The notes beneath the pieces were generated by a model. It worked only from the letters and a program-made list of their open reading frames with translations, had not been told where the DNA came from and ran no database searches. From assembly GCF_015533855.1 (NCBI RefSeq), contig NZ_AP024154.1, positions 809,001-873,000 of the forward strand: a stretch of DNA of 64,000 nucleotides. The letters are read 5' to 3'. The position numbers were made by a program, and so were the translations under genes. Of the stretch, positions 52,423 through 60,193 are shown piece after piece (the first letter of the stretch is position 1; the number at the start of each line of letters is the position of its first letter). The stretch comes from Echinicola sp. 20G. Its GTDB lineage: Bacteria; Bacteroidota; Bacteroidia; Cytophagales; Cyclobacteriaceae.

Positions 52423-53936
52423 TGACAGAATCAGGATTAATATCAAAGGTTTGGAATTTTGCCAACGTCTTACGTGATGATGGAGTAGGATATGGAGATT
52501 ATTTGGAGCAGATCACCTATTTGCTTTTTTTGAAGATGGCAGACGAGATGTCCAAACCTCCTTATTCTAAAGAAATCAACTTCCCAAAAGTAAAGGACAC
52601 CGAAGGTAAGGAAATCGAAGATGGACAATATTGCAACTGGGAAACCCTCAGCAAAAAACGTGGAGCAGAACTGGAAGCTTTCTATACCCAAATGCTACGT
52701 TCACTAGGAACGGAAAATGGCATCTTAGGACAGATCTTTACCAAATCCCAGAATAAAATCCAAGACCCTGCTAAATTGCTTAAAGTAATCGATATGATTG
52801 GCAAGGAGCAATGGACCATGGTAGGAGCAGATGTAAAGGGTAATATTTACGAAGGGCTATTGGAAAAAAATGCTGCCGATACCAAAAGTGGCGCAGGGCA
52901 ATACTTTACCCCTAGAGACCTGATCAAGACGATGGTCACTTGTTTGAACCCCCAACCAATGAAATCCATTCATGACCCTTCATGTGGTACAGGTGGTTTT
53001 TTCTTGGCAGCCTATGATCATATTGTATCCCATAATAATCTGAACAGAGAACAAAAGACTTTTCTTAAAAACCGTACCTTCTCTGGCAACGAAATCGTGG
53101 CGGGTACGAGGAGATTATGTCTCATGAACATGTTCCTCCACAATATCGGAGAAATCGACGGAGAGACCTTTATTTCGCCTAATGACGCTTTGATAGCAGA
53201 CGAGGGTATTCGTGTGGATTACGTGCTTGCAAACCCGCCTTTCGGTAAGAAAAGCAGTATGACCATCACCAATGAGGAAGGTGAACAGGAAAAGCAAGAC
53301 CTTAGTTATAACCGCCAGGACTTCTGGGCCACTACTTCAAACAAGCAGTTGAACTTCCTACAGCATATCCGAAGCTTGCTGAAGATTACCGGGGAAGCAG
53401 CAGTTGTTTTACCGGATAATGTACTCTTTGAAGGTGGAGCTGGTGAAACCGTTCGAAAAGAATTACTCAAGACCACTGAACTGCATACTATACTTCGTCT
53501 GCCCACAGGGATTTTCTATGCCCACGGGGTAAAGGCCAATGTACTGTTCTTTGACAATAAGCCGGCATCAAGGGAAGCTTGGACCAAAGACGTGTGGATC
53601 TACGACTACCGTACGAACGTACACCATACTCTGAAAAAGAACCCGATGAAATACGAGGACCTTTCAGAGTTTATGGAACTGTACAATCCCTCCAACAGGG
53701 AATCCAGAAAAGAAACCTGGTCCCAATCCAATCCAGAAGGAAGATGGAAAAAATTTAACTACGAAGAGATCATATCCCGGGACAAAACAAACCTGGACAT
53801 ATTTTGGCTAAAAGATAAAAGCCTGGCTGATTTAGATAACTTGCCGGATCCCGATGAATTGGCAGAAGAGATCATTGAGGACCTTGAGGCTGGGCTGGAA
53901 AGTTTTAGGGAGATTATTGGGGTGTTACATAAATAA
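52422..53936 (+). CDS. hsdM: Type I restriction-modification methyltransferase subunit
   Basis: A 504-residue N6-adenine methyltransferase. The N-terminal helical domain (YGDYLEQITYLLFLKMADEM) is followed by the SAM-binding motif I DPSCGTGG at 185-192 and the catalytic motif NPPF at 271-274. With HsdS it methylates the host recognition site, and with HsdR added it forms the restriction complex. The gene is last in the order hsdR, accessory, toxin-antitoxin, hsdS, accessory, DUF4268, hsdM. Confidence 0.96.
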   Translation: MTESGLISKVWNFANVLRDDGVGYGDYLEQITYLLFLKMADEMSKPPYSKEINFPKVKDTEGKEIEDGQYCNWETLSKKRGAELEAFYTQMLRSLGTENGILGQIFTKSQNKIQDPAKLLKVIDMIGKEQWTMVGADVKGNIYEGLLEKNAADTKSGAGQYFTPRDLIKTMVTCLNPQPMKSIHDPSCGTGGFFLAAYDHIVSHNNLNREQKTFLKNRTFSGNEIVAGTRRLCLMNMFLHNIGEIDGETFISPNDALIADEGIRVDYVLANPPFGKKSSMTITNEEGEQEKQDLSYNRQDFWATTSNKQLNFLQHIRSLLKITGEAAVVLPDNVLFEGGAGETVRKELLKTTELHTILRLPTGIFYAHGVKANVLFFDNKPASREAWTKDVWIYDYRTNVHHTLKKNPMKYEDLSEFMELYNPSNRESRKETWSQSNPEGRWKKFNYEEIISRDKTNLDIFWLKDKSLADLDNLPDPDELAEEIIEDLEAGLESFREIIGVLHK

Positions 53937-53944
53937 AAGATATA

Positions 53945-54562
53945 ATGTCCGTCAAATTTAATTTCAAAAGAGAGTTCGGTTGGAGCGATATTATTGCTTT
54001 GTTGGCTTTCATTCTAGCCATTATTGTGGCAGTTCATGATTTTTTCCCGGATAAGCCTGAACTAATAAAAAGAAATGAAACATTATCTTCAGGGGTATTT
54101 GAGGACTCAGATGGTAAAGTTAAAGCTTTTGGATTTAGCAAAGCAATAATTACCAATGATGGGAATAAACCTGTCACATACCTAGGCATAAAAAAACATG
54201 AGAGATTTGGTTTAATTATGACTAAGGATATTGATGATACTATTACAGAAAATAACACCAATATAAACTTTCTAATTAGTGATCTACCTGAAGATTTTAC
54301 TTTAGAGGACATAAACAAATCCCCTTATATTTTAAAAAGTATCCAAAATAAAGGCTTGGAACATTTGTTCTTTCAAAACATCAAAATTAATCCTGGAGAG
54401 TCAAAAATAATCACACTGATTGTTGTTTTTGATATATTCAATGAAATTAAACCAATTCAAGGTATTTTTTTCAGCCCAGTTTTAGAGTTTTCAGATGGTA
54501 GTAAGTTGGACATGTTTGGATATTTAGATTTCTCTGATTTTAGTAAATTATTCAAAAAATAG
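53945..54562 (+). CDS. Membrane-anchored protein of unknown function
   Basis: A 205-residue protein with one N-terminal transmembrane helix (WSDIIALLAFILAIIVAV, about 12-29) and a mostly beta domain outside or inside the membrane (KAIITNDGNKPVTYLGI, INPGESKIITLIVVF). The domain looks like an immunoglobulin-type sandwich. No family recognised. It follows hsdM by 8 nt. Confidence 0.65.
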   Translation: MSVKFNFKREFGWSDIIALLAFILAIIVAVHDFFPDKPELIKRNETLSSGVFEDSDGKVKAFGFSKAIITNDGNKPVTYLGIKKHERFGLIMTKDIDDTITENNTNINFLISDLPEDFTLEDINKSPYILKSIQNKGLEHLFFQNIKINPGESKIITLIVVFDIFNEIKPIQGIFFSPVLEFSDGSKLDMFGYLDFSDFSKLFKK

Positions 54563-54645
54563 TTTTCCTAAAAAATTATAACGCATGGTTATAAAAAGAA
54601 GCTTAGTGTCAAATCAAGCTAATCATCTCCAAATTTATGCATATC

Positions 54646-55497
54646 ATGAAAGTTTTTCACTACACATCTGGACAAGGCCTATTCGGGATAGCCAATTCAA
54701 ATGAACTTCACTGTTCCAACATAAAATTCATGAATGATTCCTCTGAAGAATTATATGCAGAGCAAGTATTACATGAATTCTTAAGTGATTCAGAAAGAGG
54801 ACAAAAACTATATGAAAAATTTTACAATCAGACCTATCATGATGTGATTTTATATCCTGGGGACAAATTTGTTACATCTTTTTGTAAGGAAAGCGATTCA
54901 CTTTCAATGTGGAATTATTATGCTAGTGGCAATGGATATAATCTTGAGTTCGACCTCCAAGAAATAATAAATTTTAATAAGAAATATGGAATCAGTATTA
55001 AGTTAGTCGAAATGGTTTATAATAAAAATGACCAATCGGATCTATTTAATAGTTTGCTAGAAAAGTCTGAGAAAAAAGCTAGTGAGTATGATAACTTAGA
55101 AGAGTTAAAAAATAGTGCCAAAGATGCTAACAGGTACCGTGAAATTGCACACGCCCAGGATGCTATTTCTGAATCATTTAACAATGAACTTTCAGAAATA
55201 CTTTTATCCTTTAAACATCCAGCCTACGAAAGAGAACAGGAAGTAAGGTTAATAGTTTCAGTATTACCTTGGTTTTTGGATGACTTAAATAATACCAATT
55301 TCAAAGTATCAACCAGTGGTGTATTTGTTGAATACTTGACATTAAAGCTTGATATATCTAACATGCTTAAATCTGTTACTGTACACCCTTTAAACGGTGA
55401 ATTCCACAAATCTGGAGCAAATAAATTTCTATTAACAAAAAGAGAAGGAAAACCAGTAGATGTAAAAGTATCATGTATCCCATTTAGAGAAGTTTAA
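54646..55497 (+). CDS. DUF2971 domain protein
   Basis: A 283-residue protein from the ATG at 54646 (one is also present three codons before). DUF2971 wording: VFHYTSGQGLFGIANSNEL, KFMNDSSEELYAEQVL, FVTSFCKESDSLSMWNYY, KHPAYEREQEVRLIVSV. The family is widespread in accessory regions and has no settled biochemical role; a link to ADP-ribosyltransferase-like folds and to defence loci has been proposed. It is monocistronic or follows the previous gene by 83 nt. Confidence 0.8.
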   Translation: MKVFHYTSGQGLFGIANSNELHCSNIKFMNDSSEELYAEQVLHEFLSDSERGQKLYEKFYNQTYHDVILYPGDKFVTSFCKESDSLSMWNYYASGNGYNLEFDLQEIINFNKKYGISIKLVEMVYNKNDQSDLFNSLLEKSEKKASEYDNLEELKNSAKDANRYREIAHAQDAISESFNNELSEILLSFKHPAYEREQEVRLIVSVLPWFLDDLNNTNFKVSTSGVFVEYLTLKLDISNMLKSVTVHPLNGEFHKSGANKFLLTKREGKPVDVKVSCIPFREV

Positions 55498-55598
55498 ATC
55501 TGATTTACAAATTCACTTCTTCTTACAAGATGAACAGAAAGCATAAACTCCTGGCTTTCTAATTTTCAACCGTTATTAACACAAGTAATTCTCCTTCA

Positions 55599-56573
55599 AT
55601 GATGGAAAAAGAAGAAAATATCGATATCGAAGAAATAACAATTGTCATTTTTGCGAACAGCAAGGCAAAACTAAATCTTCTAGACTTTTCTCAACTGAAT
55701 TTAAGATTTGTAAGTTTAAACTCAACTGATCTAAAAGTATTTCTCTCTAAAACACAGCACGATAAAGATCATTTTGAAGATAGAAACCAAAAGATTTTTG
55801 ATGAGTACAAAGAGAAAAATTTGGATATAGAACTTTTCGCCTTACTACCTATTGATTTAAGTAGAAAAGTAGATGAATCAAGTAAACATTTAATTTACGA
55901 GCTACTTTTAGTTATGTACCCTTCTCACCTTAGGTATTATGCAGAATTATATTTCCAATTAATTGACAAGAATTATCTTTGGTGGGCTGGTTCCACTGAA
56001 TGGCCCATAACTCCCTCTCAGGATTTGAAACCACTTTATTTCCATGATAGCCAAAAAGAACATATTAATGACTTCATTAATATTTACATAAGGCGGAAGG
56101 AAAAATTAAAGTACCTTGAAACAATTATTTCAAGTTATTTACACAGCTTTACAGAATACCAATACAGTCATTTTTCTTTTATTAGTTTGTGTATCTCACT
56201 TGAAGCGACAACCGATGGAAGAAATGAACTAACCTATAGAATTAGAAGAAATTGTGCAATAATATGTGGAAACAGTATTGATTCCTCAAAAAACATATTT
56301 AATGCTGTTGATAAAATATATAAACTAAGATCTTCTATAGTTCATGGCTCTAAATATGATCATGAAAAAGTAGAAAAATTCATGCCTTATTTGAGGAAAC
56401 TAGTATCGAGATTAATAATAGAGTTAATCTCAATAAATCTAAAGGACAAGCATATTTTGAATGGACAAATCACGCAAATTGGATTTGGAAACAAAGAAAA
56501 TTTGTCAGACTCCTACGAATTTTATGAGCCAGACATTCATGCTTTACCAGCTATTAATAACCCACTTGAATAA
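55599..56573 (+). CDS. ApeA-like HEPN domain protein
   Basis: A 324-residue protein. The C-terminal half has the pattern ISLEATTDGRNELTYRIRRN and VDKIYKLRSSIVHGSK. The RSSIVH segment (Arg244 to His249) is the Rx4H signature of HEPN ribonucleases, and the surroundings resemble the ApeA-type HEPN. The N-terminal 190 residues are unknown and may sense a phage component. It is the last gene of island B and sits close to the tRNA, a usual place for defence cargo. Confidence 0.72.
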   Translation: MMEKEENIDIEEITIVIFANSKAKLNLLDFSQLNLRFVSLNSTDLKVFLSKTQHDKDHFEDRNQKIFDEYKEKNLDIELFALLPIDLSRKVDESSKHLIYELLLVMYPSHLRYYAELYFQLIDKNYLWWAGSTEWPITPSQDLKPLYFHDSQKEHINDFINIYIRRKEKLKYLETIISSYLHSFTEYQYSHFSFISLCISLEATTDGRNELTYRIRRNCAIICGNSIDSSKNIFNAVDKIYKLRSSIVHGSKYDHEKVEKFMPYLRKLVSRLIIELISINLKDKHILNGQITQIGFGNKENLSDSYEFYEPDIHALPAINNPLE

Positions 56574-56602
56574 AAATTTACAAAGAATATTTACATAAAA
56601 CC

Positions 56603-56621
56603 GTCCCCCAAACTGTCCCCC
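56603..56621. other. Arm-type integrase-binding repeats, right end of island B
   Basis: GTCCCCC at 56603-56609 and 56615-56621, 12-bp period, same orientation as the pair before the integrase. Confidence 0.6.
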
Positions 56622-56626
56622 AAAAC

Positions 56627-56661
56627 AAAAAAACCCCGAATACTTAACGTATAAGGGGTTT
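56627..56661 (-). terminator. Terminator of the initiator tRNA gene
   Basis: On the minus strand AAACCCC and GGGGTTT form a 7-bp stem with an inner ATAC/GTAT, followed by a T run. It lies 5 nt past the tRNA 3' end. Its sequence differs from the terminators at the two other tRNA 3' fragments, so it was brought in by island B. Confidence 0.8.
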
Positions 56662-56665
56662 GTAG

Positions 56666-56738
<73 letters not shown>

Positions 56739-56820
56739 ATATATCTTTATATTATTTATATCTTTTATCTAAATTAAAGGTGAAGTTAGCGTTTCTGACT
56801 CCCTGTTTCCTTTATTGTGA

Positions 56821-56863
56821 TACAAAGGTACGTAGATATTATGAAAAATCAAGTACCTTTGTA
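56821..56863. promoter_or_regulatory. Divergent promoters of tRNA and era, as an 11-bp inverted repeat
   Basis: TACAAAGGTAC (56821-56831) and GTACCTTTGTA (56853-56863) are perfect inverted copies. Each contains a -7 box TACCTTTG. On the minus strand a TTG (56852-56850) lies exactly 19 nt before its -7 box, giving a full tRNA promoter. On the plus strand the -7 box is 15 nt before era, but no -33 is visible. Confidence 0.65.
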
Positions 56864-56876
56864 AAAAATTATTCAT

Positions 56877-57767
56877 ATGACCGAAAAAACACACAAGGCT
56901 GGTTTCGTTAATATCATCGGAAAACCCAATGTCGGCAAGTCTACATTAATGAATGCCCTTGTAGGTGAGCGACTTTCAATTATTTCATCCAAAGCGCAAA
57001 CAACAAGGCATCGGATTTTGGGATTGATGAACGATGAGAATTATCAAATCGTTTTTTCGGATACCCCTGGCATGCTCAAACCAAAATACGAGCTGCACAA
57101 GAGTATGATGAGCTTTGTAAACCTTTCTTTGGAGGATGCCGATGTCATTGTTTTTGTGACAGACTTATTCGAAACAGAAGATGAGATCCAAGAAGTTATT
57201 GAAAAAATGAATGCTTCAGGAGTACCAATCTTACTAGTGATAAATAAGATTGACCTCTCCAAAGACAATAAACTGGAAGAGACCACCCAATATTGGACAG
57301 AAAGAATCAAAGCGGATACTGTCATCCCTATTTCTGCCACCGAAAATTTTAATATCGAAAGGATATTACAGGAAATCCTTGACCGACTTCCAGTTCATCC
57401 CCCATATTATGACAAAGAGGAACTAACTGACAGACCTGAGCGTTTCTTCGCTTCCGAAATCATCCGGGAAAAGATTTTCACCAATTACAAGAAGGAAATC
57501 CCCTATAGTACCGAGGTGGCTATCGACCAATTTATCGAAGAAGATAAAATCATCAGAATTAGGGCATTGATTTTCGTCGAACGATCTAGTCAGAAAGGCA
57601 TTATTATTGGCGAAAAGGGAAAAGCACTTAAAAAAGTAGGTACAGAAGCAAGAGAAGCGCTCGAATCCTTCTTCAATAAAAAAGTTTTCCTAGAAACCCA
57701 CGTCAAGGTGGAAGATGACTGGAGAAAGAATAAAAATAAATTACGAAAATTTGGTTACGACCAATAA
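56877..57767 (+). CDS. era: GTPase Era
   Basis: A 296-residue GTPase with G1 GKPNVGKST (16-24), G3 DTPG and G4 NKID, followed by a C-terminal KH domain (about 200-295, SQKGIIIGEKGKALKKVG). Era binds the 3' end of 16S rRNA and helps assemble the 30S subunit. It marks ordinary chromosome to the right of the tRNA. The next gene encodes a second ribosome-assembly GTPase, a usual pair in Bacteroidota. Confidence 0.97.
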   Translation: MTEKTHKAGFVNIIGKPNVGKSTLMNALVGERLSIISSKAQTTRHRILGLMNDENYQIVFSDTPGMLKPKYELHKSMMSFVNLSLEDADVIVFVTDLFETEDEIQEVIEKMNASGVPILLVINKIDLSKDNKLEETTQYWTERIKADTVIPISATENFNIERILQEILDRLPVHPPYYDKEELTDRPERFFASEIIREKIFTNYKKEIPYSTEVAIDQFIEEDKIIRIRALIFVERSSQKGIIIGEKGKALKKVGTEAREALESFFNKKVFLETHVKVEDDWRKNKNKLRKFGYDQ

Positions 57768-57785
57768 ATATAAAGCACAAAGAGA

Positions 57786-59099
57786 ATGTCTAACATCGTA
57801 GCAATTGTAGGAAGACCCAATGTAGGTAAATCCACCTTTTTCAACCGACTGGTAGAGGAAAGAAAGGCCATTGAAGATAATGTCAGTGGAGTAACCAGAG
57901 ACCGCCATTATGGCCATGCCCAATGGGGAGGAAAATTCTTCTCAGTCATTGATACTGGTGGGTATGTTACGGGTTCTGAAGATGTATTCGAAGCAGAAAT
58001 CCGAAAACAAGTTAACCTGGCTTTGGAAGAAGCATCTGTTATACTCTTTGTGGTGGACTGTGTAGATGGCCTTACCGATCTGGACAAGGAGTTTGCTAAT
58101 GAACTTCGCAGTTCCAAAAAGCCGATCTACATTGTAGCCAACAAAGCTGATACCCAAGAAAGGGCTTTTATGGCCAATGAGTTCTATGAACTGGGCATTG
58201 GACATGATCAAGTATTTCCTATTGCAGCTGTAAGTGGAAGCGGAACAGGCGATCTCTTGGATGTATTGATCGAAAACTTTGACGATGAAGGAATCGAAGA
58301 CCCTGATGCCGGAATCCCTAAAATCGCCATTCTTGGAAGGCCCAATGTAGGGAAATCCTCCTTCCTCAATGCCTTGCTAGGAACCGAAAGAACCATCGTG
58401 ACCGATGAAGCAGGTACTACCAGAGACACCATCAACTCACACTACACACTTTTCGGAAAAAACTTTATCATCTCTGATACGGCAGGAATCCGTAAAAAAT
58501 CAAGGGTAAAGGAAGATATAGAGTTTTATTCTGTCATGCGCTCTTTGCGCACATTGGAGGACTCTGATGTAATCGTTGTTATGGTCGATGCCACAAGAGG
58601 TTTAGAAGCTCAAGACGTCAACCTAATTTCATTGGCCATCAAAAATAATAAGGGTCTAATGATCATGGTCAATAAATGGGACCTTATCGAAAAAGACCAT
58701 AAGACCATGGACAAGTTTAAGGAAAATATGATGGAGAAATTGGGTGAAAACAAATGGATCCCGATCATATTTACTTCGATGCTTACCAAGCAGCGGATTT
58801 TCCAAGCCATCGAGTTGGCGGTCCAAGTATACGAAAACAAAACCAAGAAGATTTCCACTTCAAAGTTAAACGATCAAATCCTACCGGAGATCGAAAGGTA
58901 TCCGCCACCAGCATGGAAAGGAAAGTACATCAAGATCAAATATATTACACAATTGCCAACCAAAAATCCGGTGTTTGCTTTCTTCTGCAATCTGCCCCAA
59001 TACCTGAAAGCTCCTTACACCAGATATCTAGAAAACAGGATAAGAGAACACTTTGATTTTCAAGGAGTTCCGATCAAAATTACTTATAAGAAAAAGTAA
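57786..59099 (+). CDS. der: Ribosome-associated GTPase Der (EngA)
   Basis: A 437-residue protein with two G domains in tandem, each with GRPNVGKS (9-16 and about 181-188), DTGG and DTAG, NKAD and NKWD, and a C-terminal KH-like domain. It takes part in assembly of the 50S subunit. It is 18 nt downstream of era on the same strand. Confidence 0.97.
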   Translation: MSNIVAIVGRPNVGKSTFFNRLVEERKAIEDNVSGVTRDRHYGHAQWGGKFFSVIDTGGYVTGSEDVFEAEIRKQVNLALEEASVILFVVDCVDGLTDLDKEFANELRSSKKPIYIVANKADTQERAFMANEFYELGIGHDQVFPIAAVSGSGTGDLLDVLIENFDDEGIEDPDAGIPKIAILGRPNVGKSSFLNALLGTERTIVTDEAGTTRDTINSHYTLFGKNFIISDTAGIRKKSRVKEDIEFYSVMRSLRTLEDSDVIVVMVDATRGLEAQDVNLISLAIKNNKGLMIMVNKWDLIEKDHKTMDKFKENMMEKLGENKWIPIIFTSMLTKQRIFQAIELAVQVYENKTKKISTSKLNDQILPEIERYPPPAWKGKYIKIKYITQLPTKNPVFAFFCNLPQYLKAPYTRYLENRIREHFDFQGVPIKITYKKK

Positions 59100-59121
59100 A
59101 AAATATTTTTGATCAAAGTGC

Positions 59122-59151
59122 TTGAATATTTGATAAGCGGTATTACATTTG
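59122..59151 (+). promoter_or_regulatory. Promoter of the small lipoprotein gene
   Basis: A -33 TTG (59122-59124), a 19-nt spacer and a -7 box TACATTTG (59144-59151). Transcription would begin near 59157, which excludes the ATG at 59153 and supports the one at 59177. Confidence 0.75.
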
Positions 59152-59176
59152 CGTGCTTATTTTAAGAATCAAACAC

Positions 59177-59398
59177 ATGAAAAAAGTATTTGTTTTGTTC
59201 GCCCTAGCTGGTCTGGTAATGACCACATCTTGCGGCAAAAAAGAAGTTGAACAAACTGAAGAAATCATCGAGAACCAAGTTGAAGAGACTGAGGAGATCA
59301 TCGATGATTCAGTGGAAGAACTTGATGAAACAGTTGAAGACACTGTAGACTCAGTGGAAGTAACTGTGGAGGAGGTAACCGTAGAAGTTAACGGTTAA
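59177..59398 (+). CDS. Small acidic lipoprotein
   Basis: A 73-residue protein from the ATG at 59177. It has a signal peptide and the lipobox TSC, followed by a strongly acidic, repetitive tail rich in Glu, Val and Thr (EEIIENQVEETEEIIDDSVE and similar). The tail looks like a coiled coil or an extended spacer. No family recognised. It has its own promoter and terminator. Confidence 0.8.
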   Translation: MKKVFVLFALAGLVMTTSCGKKEVEQTEEIIENQVEETEEIIDDSVEELDETVEDTVDSVEVTVEEVTVEVNG

Positions 59399-59428
59399 TC
59401 CATTTACATTTGATTGAAATTTTATGGG

Positions 59429-59457
59429 GAGCACTGAGTAATCGGTGCTCTTTTTTT
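59429..59457 (+). terminator. Intrinsic terminator after the small lipoprotein
   Basis: GAGCAC (59429-59434) and GTGCTC (59445-59450) form a stem followed by seven T. The next gene begins after it. Confidence 0.8.
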
Positions 59458-59474
59458 ATTTTATTAGTGCTGGA

Positions 59475-60095
59475 ATGGAAAAGAATGTCAAATTGGAAAT
59501 ATTGCAAATCTTCAAGCAGCAGGTTCCTGAAAATGCAGTTCAATACTGTTGGGACTTGTGGCATGAAGATCCTTTTCATTTCAAAATCAGCCATTCCCGA
59601 AAAACCAAGCTAGGTGACTTCAGGTACAGGACTGACCAAGAAATCCAAAAGATCACCATAAACCACGACCTGAGCATCTATCAATTTCTTATTACCTATA
59701 TCCATGAGGTGGCCCACCATCGAACTTTTAAAAAATATGGGCTGAAAGTCAAGCCACATGGAATAGAATGGAAAAAAACTTTCCAGCAATTGTTCGCTCC
59801 TCTTTTGTCAGACCTAGTATTCCCAAAGGACATCTTGCTTCCGCTAAAAAGGCACATGCAAAACCCTAAAGCTTCCTCAGGGGCAGACTTTTGGTTGAGC
59901 AAGGAACTACGGAAATATGATTCCTTTCAACACAAAGCCATCTATCTTGATGAAATCAAGATTGGAAGTCAATTTGAAATAAAAGGTCGACAGTTTAAAA
60001 AAGTACAACCCAGGAGAACAAGGGTATTGTGCGAGGAAATCCCCAGTGGAAGGCGCTACCTAATCTCTGGTCATGCTGAGGTTAAGCCCATCTAA
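59475..60095 (+). CDS. SprT-like zinc metalloprotease-fold protein
   Basis: A 206-residue protein from the ATG at 59475; an upstream frame start lies inside the terminator. The SprT signature HEVAHH is at 77-82, with a third ligand His95 (KPHGIEWK). The C-terminal part has a strand-rich domain without the Cys zinc ribbon of eukaryotic SPRTN. The function of bacterial SprT proteins is not settled. It follows the lipoprotein terminator. Confidence 0.85.
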   Translation: MEKNVKLEILQIFKQQVPENAVQYCWDLWHEDPFHFKISHSRKTKLGDFRYRTDQEIQKITINHDLSIYQFLITYIHEVAHHRTFKKYGLKVKPHGIEWKKTFQQLFAPLLSDLVFPKDILLPLKRHMQNPKASSGADFWLSKELRKYDSFQHKAIYLDEIKIGSQFEIKGRQFKKVQPRRTRVLCEEIPSGRRYLISGHAEVKPI

Positions 60096-60193
60096 GATTC
60101 AACATAATCAACCTTTACCCCTCACATACTGTGAAACATTTGATACCTAAAATTAACCTACAATTGACCGTGTGGATTTATAAAGGCCCCCAC

